From: an uncultured Desulfobacter sp.
Lineage (GTDB): Bacteria > Desulfobacterota > Desulfobacteria > Desulfobacterales > Desulfobacteraceae
Assembly (NCBI RefSeq): GCF_963664415.1
Contig: NZ_OY761442.1
Location: 248,001 to 312,000, forward strand
Direction: 5' to 3'
DNA: 64,000 bases
Shown here: one piece after another, positions 27,722 through 37,047 of the stretch
Position numbering within the stretch: position 1 is the first letter of the stretch
How the letters are laid out: the number at the start of each line of letters is the position of its first letter
Notes under the pieces: model-generated
Database searches by the model: none
Told to the model about the DNA's origin: nothing
The model's input: only the letters and a program-made list of their open reading frames with translations
Program-made: the position numbers and the translations under genes

Positions 27722-29065
27722 TTATAATTGGATGCCTAGTTTTTTAATTCGTCTGAACAGCGTACTTTTATGTATCCCTAAATCCCGGGCCGCGGCGTTT
27801 CTGTTATTATTGTTTCGTTTCAACGCGTCTGTAATCATTTTGATTTGCGCTGCGACCACCGGGTTTTTGTTATCACCGACTTTTGATTTTGATTTGGCAA
27901 CAAGGGACGGCGGTAAATGCGCCATGGCGATAAACTCTTTTGAACACAAAACAAAGGCGTGTTCTATGATGTTTTCCAGTTCCCTGATATTTCCGGGAAA
28001 ATCATGGGCCATGAATGCCGCAAGCACTTCAGGGGAGAGCCCTTGGATCATTTTGTTTCGGCGCAGGTTCAAGCGGGAGATGAATTGGTCTACCAGGTAA
28101 GGGATATCCTCCATTCTATGTCGTAGGGGCGGCAGGGATATTTTAATAACATTGATCCGGTAATAAAGGTCCTGACGAAATTCCTTGTTTTCCACCATGG
28201 TCGTCAGATTTTTATTGGTGGCGGCAATAATTCTGACATTTGATTGTTCTTTAGTTATACCGCCAAGGGGTGTGTATTCGCGTTCCTGAAGTACCCTAAG
28301 AAGTCTGACCTGAAAGGCTGGGCTTGTATCGGCGATTTCATCCAGAAATATCGTACCATTGTCTGCCAGGGCAAAATGGCCGGGCTTGTCTTTTACTGCA
28401 TGGGTAAATGCCCCTTTTTTGTATCCAAACAATTCCGATTCCAGCAATGTATCCGGCAGGGCCCCGCAGTTGATGGCCACAAAAGGCGCATCTTTTCTGT
28501 GGCTGGTGTTGTGAATGGCCTTTGCCATCAACTCTTTTCCAGTGCCTGTTTCTCCTTCGATCAGGACAGATGAGTCGCTTTCAGCAATCTGCGGAAGGAT
28601 ATTGAAAATATTTTTCATGGCACTGGAGTTGCTCACCATGTCACCCACCCGGATCCCGCCGGTCAGTTCCTTTCTTAGGGCTTCCACCACAGAGTGATCC
28701 CTGAAGGTTTCCACCCCGCCCAGCACTTCACCATCTTTATCAATGAGCAGGGAGGTTGATGCCGTGATTGGAATTTTTTTTTGCTGGTTGTTAATGATAT
28801 ATGCCGAACTTGATATAAATGGTTTGCCCTGATTCATTGTTTTTTTCAGGGCACAGCCTTGTTCACACATGTTGGAGCGAAAGACGTCCCAGCAATGACA
28901 ACCGATGGCATCCTGCCGGCGTATGCCGGTAATCTCCTCGGCCGCCCTGTTAAAAGAGGTGATTTTCCAGTTGTAGTCAATGGTAAAGACCCCGTCTGAA
29001 ATTGAATCCAGGATGATTTTGGTAGTGTCAATATTTAACGGCGTGTTTCTATCATTTTGGGACAT
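27722..29065 (-). CDS. PAS-AAA+-Fis sigma-54-dependent activator
   Basis: 447 residues. PAS domain (about 12-125) with a cysteine cluster (C56, C58, C67, C71 in GCHCWDVFRSNMCEQGC) that could hold a metal or redox centre. AAA+ domain (about 140-375) with Walker A GETGTGKE (171-178) and Walker B FLDEI. The sigma-54-contact loop is GAFTHA (218-223) where most activators have GAFTGA. A Fis-type HTH closes the protein (NNRNAAARDLGIHKSTLFRR). There is no receiver domain, so it senses its signal directly through PAS. Upstream of the NifX-like gene, its likely target or partner. Confidence 0.87.
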   Translation of the reverse strand: MSQNDRNTPLNIDTTKIILDSISDGVFTIDYNWKITSFNRAAEEITGIRRQDAIGCHCWDVFRSNMCEQGCALKKTMNQGKPFISSSAYIINNQQKKIPITASTSLLIDKDGEVLGGVETFRDHSVVEALRKELTGGIRVGDMVSNSSAMKNIFNILPQIAESDSSVLIEGETGTGKELMAKAIHNTSHRKDAPFVAINCGALPDTLLESELFGYKKGAFTHAVKDKPGHFALADNGTIFLDEIADTSPAFQVRLLRVLQEREYTPLGGITKEQSNVRIIAATNKNLTTMVENKEFRQDLYYRINVIKISLPPLRHRMEDIPYLVDQFISRLNLRRNKMIQGLSPEVLAAFMAHDFPGNIRELENIIEHAFVLCSKEFIAMAHLPPSLVAKSKSKVGDNKNPVVAAQIKMITDALKRNNNNRNAAARDLGIHKSTLFRRIKKLGIQL

Positions 29066-29461
29066 GTCGGAGAATCCTTTTATATTTGAATCTAATTTAA
29101 ATCATATCAAACGCTTTTTTGCAAACTTTGTCTATGGTTTTATTCGACTGACATTGCATTATTGCCACCAGGAGATTCTCCATTGTTTAAAAGCTTAAGA
29201 GACACAATTTAAAAAATATTTGCAATTATGCAACCACATTTTCTACTGGATAAGGCAGATTAGATGTCGAATATGCAACCGGACTTAAATTAAACGACTA
29301 CAGTGATCATTATTTTTTTAAGAGAATAGTATCGAAAATTTGTTTTTTTATTAAAGAATATTCAAAATATGTCCGAATAATAGTCTAAAGGTTTAGTAGG
29401 CAAAAAGAAATAGACTGCCTTTTACAACCGGCAACTTATAAAGACAGGAGACACAAGAACA
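29066..29461. other. Divergent intergenic region before flaG
   Basis: 396 AT-rich bases. AAAGACAGGAGACACAAGAAC just before 29462 supplies the flaG ribosome-binding site. I looked for sigma-28 and sigma-54 flagellar promoters and saw no convincing match. Confidence 0.4.
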
Positions 29462-29845
29462 ATGAACATGACCGCAAAATCGCTTACGGCACATGAAACC
29501 ACCCAGGAAAGAACGCCTTTGATGTCTGTAGATAAGCTTCAAAATGCACAGAGGAATGTTGAAAATGCCGAACCAAAGGAAAATAAAGAATCCACCAACA
29601 AAACCAGCGAGACTCAGATGACCACTGAAGAGGTCAAAGAGGTGGTCGAATCTTTCCAGGAGATGTCAGAGACCATTCAAACAAAATTAAGCTTTTCGGT
29701 TGATGAAGAGAACAACGAAATCGTTGTTAAGATCTTTGATAAGGAATCCGAAGAGCTGATCCGCCAGTTTCCATCCGATGAGATGCTTTCTTTACAGGAT
29801 AAAATGAGTGATCTTGCCGGATTTTTGTTTGATCAGCAGGTCTGA
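29462..29845 (+). CDS. flaG: FlaG-family flagellar protein
   Basis: 127 residues: a disordered, charged N-terminus (about 1-60) and the FlaG domain (about 65-125) with LSFSVDEENNEIVVKIFD and ELIRQFPSDEML. FlaG proteins influence filament length and cap/filament organisation in polar flagellates; the mechanism is poorly defined. It stands apart from other flagellar genes here, but the Maf-type glycosylation gene at the left of the window supports a flagellated cell. A weak ACCGC/GCGGT hairpin follows at about 29861-29885. Confidence 0.8.
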   Translation: MNMTAKSLTAHETTQERTPLMSVDKLQNAQRNVENAEPKENKESTNKTSETQMTTEEVKEVVESFQEMSETIQTKLSFSVDEENNEIVVKIFDKESEELIRQFPSDEMLSLQDKMSDLAGFLFDQQV

Positions 29846-29934
29846 TGAATTAATGTAATTCCACCGCTGAGAAATTATGGCGGTTCTTGTGTTTTAGTCT
29901 TTGACTTTCCTGTGATCTCGGATCCGGTATAAAG

Positions 29935-30840
29935 CTAAGCTTTATACCGGGTTTTTGTTTTTTCTAAAAGTCCGGCACTTATGACTGCACCTATAATCAG
30001 TATTCCGCCCGCAAGGGTTGAAAAATTGGGTATTTCACCAAGCAGAATAAACGCAAACAAAATCCCGTATACAGGTTCCATACCTGCAATAACAGACGCT
30101 GTTTGCACCCTGATACGGATAAGTCCTGTGATAAAGCAAGCATGGGCAAGGGCTGTGAAAACCACACCGAGAAGAGCAAGCAAAAAGACATCGTGGGGAG
30201 TTGGTGGCGGTGTTTGGATAACCAGTACAGGCGTTATAAGGCTTAAAGCAGCGAACAGATTCTGGTAAAAAGCGGCTGAAACCGGATGGCAATGCCTTGC
30301 ATTCCTGCGATTGACAAGACCTAATACGGCAAAGGTAAATCCGGAAATAAGGCCATAAAAACTGCCTAAGGTCACTTTGTTGGAAAAGTCCATATCCGGC
30401 ACCACAAGAATAATTCCGGCAAATACGGCAACTGCTGTCAGCACGTCAACTTTTTTGAACGGCTCTTTAAAAAAAAGGGGTTCCATAAAGGTGACAAACA
30501 AGGGGAAACTGGAAAATGTGAGCAAGCCAACAGCCACTGATGAGACCTGAATAGCAGCAAAGAAGCTGAGCCAGTGCAGGGCCAGCAAAATACCTTGCAG
30601 TACAAAAAAGCCCAAATCCTTTGACGTTGCCACTTTAAGACTGGTGCAGGAAAACAGTTTTGCATAGATAATCAGTGCAAGACTTGCGAAAATCGTACGG
30701 CCCAGAACAATCCACAATGGTGTGCAGTCTATAAATTTACCGAACAGCCCGGCAAATCCGAACAGAAAAACTGCAATATGGATTAGAATCAGGCCCCGGG
30801 TATGGTGTAAGGGGGTGGTGGTCATGGTTGCAGACGGCAT
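29935..30840 (-). CDS. EamA/DMT-family transporter
   Basis: A 301-residue inner-membrane protein with ten hydrophobic segments in two EamA halves. The N-terminal half starts LILIHIAVFLFGFAGLFGKF, and the second half contains AGMEPVYGILFAFILLGEIP, the usual EamA closing signature. Not closely similar to the other EamA protein at 26.2 kb. Probably an exporter of a small metabolite; the substrate is unknown. Confidence 0.78.
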   Translation of the reverse strand: MPSATMTTTPLHHTRGLILIHIAVFLFGFAGLFGKFIDCTPLWIVLGRTIFASLALIIYAKLFSCTSLKVATSKDLGFFVLQGILLALHWLSFFAAIQVSSVAVGLLTFSSFPLFVTFMEPLFFKEPFKKVDVLTAVAVFAGIILVVPDMDFSNKVTLGSFYGLISGFTFAVLGLVNRRNARHCHPVSAAFYQNLFAALSLITPVLVIQTPPPTPHDVFLLALLGVVFTALAHACFITGLIRIRVQTASVIAGMEPVYGILFAFILLGEIPNFSTLAGGILIIGAVISAGLLEKTKTRYKA

Positions 30841-30901
30841 AGGTGTTGAAAAAACAGCCCCGGCAGGCCTGTTTGCCCGCCGGAACTATTCATTTTCTAT
30901 T

Positions 30902-31014
30902 TAGTGTCTGAACGAAAACCTGGAAATTTTGTTGAATACAAGGCGTATTTCGAGGATTAAAATTTCAGAGCAACGCCGTAATCGGCAAAATTTACGGTTT
31001 TCGGTCGGGCTCTA
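30902..31014 (+). repeat. MITE-like dispersed repeat, copy 2
   Basis: 113 bp bounded by TAGTGTCTGAACGAAAACC (left) and GGTTTTCGGTCGGGCTCTA (right), which are inverted repeats matching at 15 of 19 positions. The interior shares CGTATTTCGAG-ATTAA and the TCGGC-AAA-TTACGGTT block with copy 1. It lies 1 bp beyond the end of ettA. Confidence 0.7.
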
Positions 31015-31015
31015 T

Positions 31016-32698
31016 CTACCGGGTCAGTTGCCGGTATTTTATCCTTGTGGGCTGGTTTTCTTTGATACCCAGTCGTTTTCTGCGATCCTTTTCATAGTCT
31101 GAATAAGATCCTTCAAAAAACAGGGTCTGGCTGTCGCCTTCAAAGGCCAGGATATGGGTGGCAAGGCGGTCCAGGAACCAGCGATCATGGCTAATGATCA
31201 CAGCGCATCCCGCAAAGCTTTCAAGGGCTTCTTCCAATGCCCGCATGGTATTGACATCCAGGTCATTGGTCGGTTCGTCCAAAAGCAGCAGATTCGCCTC
31301 TTTTTGAAGCATGGTGGCCATATGCACCCGGTTGCGTTCACCGCCGGAAATATCTTTTACTTTTTTCTGCTGGTCTGAGCCGGAGAAGTTAAATTTTCCG
31401 ACATAGGCCCGTGCATTGATTTCCCTGCCCCCCATCAAAAGGGTGTCACTGCCGCCGGAGATCACTTCATAAATGGTCTTCTCAGGATCCAGGGTGTCCC
31501 GCTCCTGGTCCACATAGGCAGCATGTACGCTTTCCCCGATTTCAATTGTGCCGGAATCTGGTTTTTCTTTGCCGGTTATCATTTTAAACAGTGTCGTCTT
31601 ACCGGCACCATTGGGGCCAACCACACCCACAATGGCACCCGGGGGAAGGACAAAGTTCATATCTTCCACCAGAAGTTTGTCCTCAAAGGCTTTGGAAACA
31701 TTTTGCGCCACAATGACTTTAGCGCCAAGCCGCGGTCCCGGGGGAATAAAAATCTCCATTTTCTGTTCCTGCTGTTTGCTGTCCTTTTTGAGCAGCTCTT
31801 CGTAAGCCGTGATTCTGGCCTTGGATTTGGAGCGCCGACCCTTGGGCGACATATTGATCCACTCAAGCTCCCGGGCCAGTGTCTGGCGGCGTTTACTCTC
31901 GCTTTTTTCTTCTTTTGCCAAGCGTTGTTGTTTCTGATCAAGCCAGGAGGAGTAATTGCCTTTCCAGGGGATGCCTTCGCCACGGTCCAGTTCCAGAATC
32001 CAGCCTGCCACATTGTCCAGGAAATAGCGGTCATGGGTCACGGCAATGACCGTACCTTCAAACCGGCTTAAATGCTGTTCCAGCCAGCCCACGGATTCGG
32101 CGTCAAGGTGGTTGGTCGGCTCGTCCAAAAGCAGAATGTCGGGTTTTTGCAGCAGCAAACGGCACAAGGCCACCCGTCGCTTTTCACCACCGGAGATCAC
32201 GCTGACAGAGGTATCTTCGGGTGGGCAGCGAAGGGCATCCATGGCCATTTTCAGCCGGGAATCCAGATCCCAGGCATCAATATGGTCAAGCTTTTCCTGC
32301 AGCTTTCCTTGTTTTTCCAGCAGTGCGTCCATCTCATCATCGGACATGGGTTCGGCAAAGGCTTCTGAGATTTTTTCATATTCTTTTAAAAGGTCTACAG
32401 TCTCCTGAACCCCTTCTTCCACCACTTCTCGCACGGTTTTATCCGAGTCAACCAGGGGTTCCTGTTCAAGAAAACCCACGGTGAACCCCTTTGATAAGAT
32501 GGTTTCCCCTGCAAATTCGGTGTCCACACCTGCCATTATTTTCAATAGTGTGGATTTACCTGAACCATTAAGGCCCAGCACACCTATTTTTGCCCCGTAA
32601 AAATAGGACAGTGAAATATCTTTGAGCACTTGGCGGGTGCCGTGGAACTTGCTCACATTGATCATTGAATAAATAACTTTTTTTGTATCTTCGGACAT
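31016..32698 (-). CDS. ettA: ABC-F translation factor EttA
   Basis: 560 residues with two ABC ATPase domains and no membrane segment: first Walker A GLNGSGKST (about 43-51), signature ISGGEKRRVAL, Walker B ILLLDEPTNHLD; second Walker A GPNGAGKTT (about 345-353), ISGGERNRVHM and LLLDEPTNDLD. The charged P-site tRNA-interaction motif linker lies between (about 245-310). Length and the RRIKYR-like C-terminus (RIKYRQLTR) are those of EttA, which gates the first peptide bond according to ATP/ADP ratio. 15 bp downstream of ridA on the same strand. Confidence 0.92.
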   Translation of the reverse strand: MSEDTKKVIYSMINVSKFHGTRQVLKDISLSYFYGAKIGVLGLNGSGKSTLLKIMAGVDTEFAGETILSKGFTVGFLEQEPLVDSDKTVREVVEEGVQETVDLLKEYEKISEAFAEPMSDDEMDALLEKQGKLQEKLDHIDAWDLDSRLKMAMDALRCPPEDTSVSVISGGEKRRVALCRLLLQKPDILLLDEPTNHLDAESVGWLEQHLSRFEGTVIAVTHDRYFLDNVAGWILELDRGEGIPWKGNYSSWLDQKQQRLAKEEKSESKRRQTLARELEWINMSPKGRRSKSKARITAYEELLKKDSKQQEQKMEIFIPPGPRLGAKVIVAQNVSKAFEDKLLVEDMNFVLPPGAIVGVVGPNGAGKTTLFKMITGKEKPDSGTIEIGESVHAAYVDQERDTLDPEKTIYEVISGGSDTLLMGGREINARAYVGKFNFSGSDQQKKVKDISGGERNRVHMATMLQKEANLLLLDEPTNDLDVNTMRALEEALESFAGCAVIISHDRWFLDRLATHILAFEGDSQTLFFEGSYSDYEKDRRKRLGIKENQPTRIKYRQLTR

Positions 32699-32713
32699 AT
32701 AACCTCCTGGATC

Positions 32714-33097
32714 CTATTTTTTGTCACACACGGCGATACATTCAATTTCCACCAAAGCATCTTTGGGCAGACGCGCCACCTGAAAGGCGGATCTGGCCGG
32801 CTTATGGCCGCCAAGGGCCGCTTCGTAAACCTGATTCATTCCGGCAAAATCATCCATGGATGCCAGAAACACCGTTGTTTTTACAATATTGTTCAAGCTT
32901 GTATGGCAATCTTTAAGCACGGCTTCAAGATTTGACATGACCTGGCGGGTCTGATCTTCAATGGTCGTCCCCACAATTTCGCCTGTGGCAGGATTCAGAG
33001 GGATCTGGCCGGCGCAGTATACGGTATCGTTGTGGATCACGGCATGGGAGTATGGCCCCACGGCTGCCGGCGCATTTTTTGATATAACAGGTGTCAT
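32714..33097 (-). CDS. ridA: RidA/YjgF enamine/imine deaminase
   Basis: A 127-residue RidA-family trimer subunit that hydrolyses reactive 2-aminoacrylate-type enamines. The motifs are complete: GPYSHAVIHNDTVYCAGQIP, the linker Q(V)MSNLEAVLKDCHTSLNNIV and the C-terminal catalytic-Arg segment KPARSAFQVARLPKDALVEIE. Sits in a tight minus-strand run with the helicase gene (18 bp upstream) and ettA, likely one transcript. Confidence 0.92.
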   Translation of the reverse strand: MTPVISKNAPAAVGPYSHAVIHNDTVYCAGQIPLNPATGEIVGTTIEDQTRQVMSNLEAVLKDCHTSLNNIVKTTVFLASMDDFAGMNQVYEAALGGHKPARSAFQVARLPKDALVEIECIAVCDKK

Positions 33098-33115
33098 GTA
33101 TGGTATCTCCTTATT

Positions 33116-35284
33116 TTAAAATTCTGTGACCACAGGCGCTTTGCGTATCATGTCAATGGCTTCTGCCGCTGTTTTGGCGATAACCGGGAAATCCTGACTT
33201 AAATGGGTCATTTGGCGCAGATTTTCTGCTGTTCTAAGGATCAGTCTGGCAAAATCACCTTCCGCAAAATCTGACTTGCGCATCAGTTCATCCCAGGGTG
33301 TGTCATGGGCCCAGGCATAGACCAGGGAGGCCGGTTGTATAAACAGGTTGGGTGCAGGAAATCCTGACTGCAGCATTTTAATGGCAAAAGGTTTAAGCCC
33401 CCGGCGCAGTTCTAAAAAAGCATCCTTAAGACGTTTAGAAAGTGCGGTTGTGAACAACATGTCATCTTTGAACTCCTTTTCATTGACAAATGCAGCGATC
33501 ATGGCTGCCAAAAGCGCCGGGTCACTTTCGGGTAAAATCTTATCCCGAAGACTTTGGGCCACAAGCAGGGGCGAATCAATGCGCAGTTTTGATGCCCATA
33601 TGCCGTCTTCGGTCAGGGCGCAGGGTTTTTCCCCTTCGGGTGTGACAAAGCCTTCCTGGATCAAAAAATCCATGTGCTCGGTAAAATCAAGCCATAAATA
33701 TTCCATATCATGGCCGAATTTTTTTCTTGCCTTCCTGCCGCTTTTCCCGGCTTTTGCGCCAATGGCTAAAAGATAGGATGCAAAGGATTTTTCCAGCAGG
33801 GTGCGCACCTGTTCCGGGGTGTTGGACAACAAAAGATTAAGCACCATGGAAAAATCAATTTTGATCTGGGAGTCCACATTTAAAGGCGGTGCATTCACCA
33901 GCTTGGCCACAAGGGAAACATCCATGTATTTGCCCGGCAGCAGTGTGGCAAATCCGATGTTGTCCATGCCCCGCCTTCCGGCCCGGCCTGCCATCTGCTG
34001 GAATTCACTTGGAGTCAATGACAAAAAGTCCCGGCCATTGAAGCGGTCGGAATTAAGAATAACAACGGACCGGGCCGGAAAATTTACACCGGCTGCCACT
34101 GTGGAGGTGGCAAACATGGCATCTAAAAGCCCTTCGGCCATTAAGGTCTCCACCACCACCTTCCAGGCGGGTAGATGTCCTGAATGGTGGGCAGCCGTTG
34201 CGGTTTCCTCAAGGTAAGTCCGCTGGGGATGGGCGGATAGATGGGGATTGTCCGCCGTGAGCTGTATAAGTCTGTCTTTAAGTGCCTGCTTTTTTTCAGG
34301 CGCATGTTTGAGCAGACTGCCGTCGCAAAGTTTTATTGCCCGGTCACATTCTGCCCTGGATTTTAAAAAGAAGATGGCCGGCAGCAGATCAAAGTGGGAA
34401 AGTACCTTGAGAATATCTGAAAATTTAGGCAATTTTCCTGGCGGAGCAAGTGTCAGCTGTTTGCCTGATTGATTGTATTTATAAACCTTTTTATGAAGGC
34501 GGGTCCGGTTGCCGTTTGTTCCTGTTTTTTCCAGCAAAGGATAAAGGGTGCCCGACGGATGAAAAAACAAAGGAAATAAAGGAACCGGCCGTTGGGTGTT
34601 TTCCACCACCTTGCATGGTTTATCCCGGATGGCGGAGAGCCATCCTGAGATCTGGTCCGGGTTACCTATGGTGGCAGACAATAAAAGCAGCGGGATACGC
34701 ACAGGCAGATAGATCATAATCTCTTCCCAGACAACACCACGCTCGGCATCGCCGAGATAGTGGGCTTCATCCAGGATAATCAGATCGCATTTGAGGTTTT
34801 GCCCCGTATACATGGCATCATAGAGTTGATTCCTTAAAATTTCCGTAGTTCCGATGATGATGTCCGCATCTGTATTTTCTTTAATGTCGCCGGTAAGGAT
34901 TCCGACTTTTTCCTTGCCGAAAACTTTTGAGAACCCGGCATGTATTGAGTTGGTCAGCGCCTTTAACGGCGTTGCATACCACACCTTGCCGTTGTTTTCT
35001 AAAATGCTTTTGGCAGCCTGTTCTGCAATCCAGGTTTTTCCGGCGCCTGTGGGGGCTGTGACAAGACAGTCCGATGTGCTGATGGCTTCAATGGCCTCAA
35101 GCTGAAACGGATCCGGCGTAAAGGGCTGTTTTTCGGGAACACCAATCCGGCTGAAAATTTTATTCAATGACTTGTCTGCCCCGGCAGTTAGCTCAGGGTA
35201 TTGAATGGGACGTGACGGTCTGGCGTCGGATTTTTTTTTTCCGGAACGATAATATCTTTTTTTCATGTATCGTTTAAACCACAA
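33116..35284 (-). CDS. Ski2-like DExH helicase
   Basis: A 722-residue superfamily 2 helicase. Motif I APTGAGKT (about 80-87), motif II ILDEAHYLGD (DEAH, about 173-182), motif III LLLSATIGNP, and motif VI QQMAGRAGRRGMDN (about 436) place it in the Ski2/Mtr4-like group; a winged-helix/helical region follows. The basic N-terminus (MKKRYYRSGKKKSDARPSR) may bind RNA; the Met at position 7 could be the true start. Likely an RNA helicase in RNA turnover or ribosome biology, the context being ridA and ettA. DNA as substrate cannot be excluded. Confidence 0.82.
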   Translation of the reverse strand: MWFKRYMKKRYYRSGKKKSDARPSRPIQYPELTAGADKSLNKIFSRIGVPEKQPFTPDPFQLEAIEAISTSDCLVTAPTGAGKTWIAEQAAKSILENNGKVWYATPLKALTNSIHAGFSKVFGKEKVGILTGDIKENTDADIIIGTTEILRNQLYDAMYTGQNLKCDLIILDEAHYLGDAERGVVWEEIMIYLPVRIPLLLLSATIGNPDQISGWLSAIRDKPCKVVENTQRPVPLFPLFFHPSGTLYPLLEKTGTNGNRTRLHKKVYKYNQSGKQLTLAPPGKLPKFSDILKVLSHFDLLPAIFFLKSRAECDRAIKLCDGSLLKHAPEKKQALKDRLIQLTADNPHLSAHPQRTYLEETATAAHHSGHLPAWKVVVETLMAEGLLDAMFATSTVAAGVNFPARSVVILNSDRFNGRDFLSLTPSEFQQMAGRAGRRGMDNIGFATLLPGKYMDVSLVAKLVNAPPLNVDSQIKIDFSMVLNLLLSNTPEQVRTLLEKSFASYLLAIGAKAGKSGRKARKKFGHDMEYLWLDFTEHMDFLIQEGFVTPEGEKPCALTEDGIWASKLRIDSPLLVAQSLRDKILPESDPALLAAMIAAFVNEKEFKDDMLFTTALSKRLKDAFLELRRGLKPFAIKMLQSGFPAPNLFIQPASLVYAWAHDTPWDELMRKSDFAEGDFARLILRTAENLRQMTHLSQDFPVIAKTAAEAIDMIRKAPVVTEF

Positions 35285-35338
35285 ATTAGGTGAATACGCA
35301 ATACGGTTCCTTAGCAGTTGGGTACAAAGCCTATAGAT

Positions 35339-35887
35339 TTAATATTTGCTTAATGTTTGGAAATATTTTTTAAATTTTTTCAGCACCTTTCGTGCCGAAT
35401 CCATGCCGAACATGTTGATATCAAGCTCATTGACCGGGATAAACCTGAAACCGGCCACATCATCCATGGGATTGATTAAAGCAAAATCCCTGACCTTGCA
35501 GGTGAATGCCATGTCGGTGATGGGATACACAACGCTTTTGTAAGGATAGGCATTGGCAAAAGAGCAGAAAAAGTCAAGGCCGAAAATGTCCAGATTCAGT
35601 TCTTCTTTGATTTCCCTGACCAAACCATGGTCAATGCTTTCGCCAGGCTCTGCAAATCCGCCTGGCAAATCCAGAGAGCCTTTGCCGGGTTCTTTGGCCC
35701 GCACGGTGACCAGAATCCTGTTTTGATCGTCAAGGATGATGGCCATGGCTGCTGCCGCACAGTTAAGAAAAAATTCAAATCCGCATTCCCTGCATTTAAA
35801 TGATTTTATACTGTCCGGGTCAAGGGTATTGCTGCCGCAGGCGGGGCAGAACTTAAACCGGTTGTGGTTAGGATTGCTATGATACAT
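35339..35887 (-). CDS. Nudix hydrolase with N-terminal zinc ribbon
   Basis: 182 residues. A zinc ribbon (FCPACG ... CRECGF, about 12-40) precedes a Nudix fold whose box is complete (GGFAEPGESIDHGLVREIKEEL, about 77-98). The order zinc ribbon-Nudix recalls NudC (NADH pyrophosphatase/deNADding enzyme), but the protein is shorter than NudC (about 257) and lacks its N-terminal domain and SQPWPFPxS signature. Likely a NUDT-type nucleotide-diphosphate hydrolase of unknown substrate. Confidence 0.82.
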   Translation of the reverse strand: MYHSNPNHNRFKFCPACGSNTLDPDSIKSFKCRECGFEFFLNCAAAAMAIILDDQNRILVTVRAKEPGKGSLDLPGGFAEPGESIDHGLVREIKEELNLDIFGLDFFCSFANAYPYKSVVYPITDMAFTCKVRDFALINPMDDVAGFRFIPVNELDINMFGMDSARKVLKKFKKYFQTLSKY

Positions 35888-35899
35888 ACAAAAATCCTG

Positions 35900-36250
35900 T
35901 CAGCAGGTTAAATGAAAACAGGCGCTCACCTGTTTATCCGGTGTCTGGACGATGGTTGTGTTGAACATCTCTACGGCACTCCCCGTTGCCAGAGCCTTGA
36001 GTTCAATGCCCATGGACGACAATTCTTTTGCAAGTCCCGGGGCTATTTTCATCCTGTCATTGACACCGGTACCGGCAATGATCAGATCCGGTTTGAACGG
36101 TAAAACCGATTTCAAATCCGCCATTTCAAGTACATGCCCCTCTTTTCTACGCCAGTTTGGCAGGATCGTTAAGTCCGGGAGGATAATCAGGTCTGCGGTA
36201 TATTTATCTGCACCTATAACCATTTGACCAAAAGAAAATGATGAAATCAT
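35900..36250 (-). CDS. Mth938-like (DUF498) domain protein
   Basis: A 116-residue protein of the Mth938/NDUFAF3-like fold: FGQMVIGADKYTADLIILPD, PDLIIAGTGVND and LKALATGSAVEMFN are its conserved strands. Homologues in eukaryotes assist complex I assembly; the bacterial role is not defined. Just upstream of, and possibly co-transcribed with, the Nudix gene (12 bp gap). Confidence 0.78.
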   Translation of the reverse strand: MISSFSFGQMVIGADKYTADLIILPDLTILPNWRRKEGHVLEMADLKSVLPFKPDLIIAGTGVNDRMKIAPGLAKELSSMGIELKALATGSAVEMFNTTIVQTPDKQVSACFHLTC

Positions 36251-36354
36251 TGTTGGGCTCCTTTACTGGCCGTTCAGGTGAATGTTTTTATTCTCTTTTC
36301 TTGTTTTAAGCATAAGATTAGGTACAAGTGAAGAATCTTTTTACAGGCGCCTTG

Positions 36355-37047
36355 TTATTTGGCCTGGCGATCAAAGCCCGGGATTTCCATACGCCGTTCA
36401 ATATAGTTGAGAATAGCGCCGGCAAGAGTGACAAGGACCAAGTAATAAATGCCTACCACCAGGAAGGTTTCAACGTTTCTGAAAGAGGCCTTGGCAATGC
36501 CCCGGCCAATCCCTGTCATTTCATTGATGGTAATGATGGAGGCAAGGGAAGAATATTTGATCAGGTAGATAACCTCATTGCAGCATCCGGTAAAACAATG
36601 TCTGAATGCCTGGGGCAGGACAATGCTTTTTACCGAGGTAAATGGTGTCATGCCCAACGCCTGGGCCGCTTTAAGCTGCCCTGTTTTGATGGAGAGCAGA
36701 CCACCGCGGATGTATTCGGAGTGATAGGCCCCGGAGCAAAGGGAAAATCCGACAATCGCACAGGCCATAGCGGACATGACAATACGCACGCCCCAAAAAT
36801 TTGTGTAGGGCAGGGCAAAGTACCAGAAATAGAGTTGAACCACCAGTGGCGTACCCCGAAACACAGCCACATAAAAATTACACAATTTTCTTATAGGCCA
36901 GGGACCATAGACCCTCAGGGTTCCGGTCACGACACCGATTAAAAAACCGAGCAGCGCCGAAGGCACAATCAGCTTGATACTTACAAAAAAACCTGTGTTC
37001 AGGCGGGGTATAACTTGGTCTATGATAAAGGGAAAAAAGTCGTTCAC
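36355..37047 (-). CDS. Polar amino-acid ABC transporter permease (second)
   Basis: A 230-residue permease of the His/Glu/Gln (HisMQ) type. About five membrane segments, with the family motif RGTPLVVQLYFWYFAL and the EAA docking loop (TGQLKAAQALGMTPFTSVKSIVLPQ). Its start overlaps the ATPase stop by 4 bp. It is the last gene of the four-gene transporter operon and pairs with the other permease as a heterodimer. Confidence 0.88.
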   Translation of the reverse strand: MNDFFPFIIDQVIPRLNTGFFVSIKLIVPSALLGFLIGVVTGTLRVYGPWPIRKLCNFYVAVFRGTPLVVQLYFWYFALPYTNFWGVRIVMSAMACAIVGFSLCSGAYHSEYIRGGLLSIKTGQLKAAQALGMTPFTSVKSIVLPQAFRHCFTGCCNEVIYLIKYSSLASIITINEMTGIGRGIAKASFRNVETFLVVGIYYLVLVTLAGAILNYIERRMEIPGFDRQAK

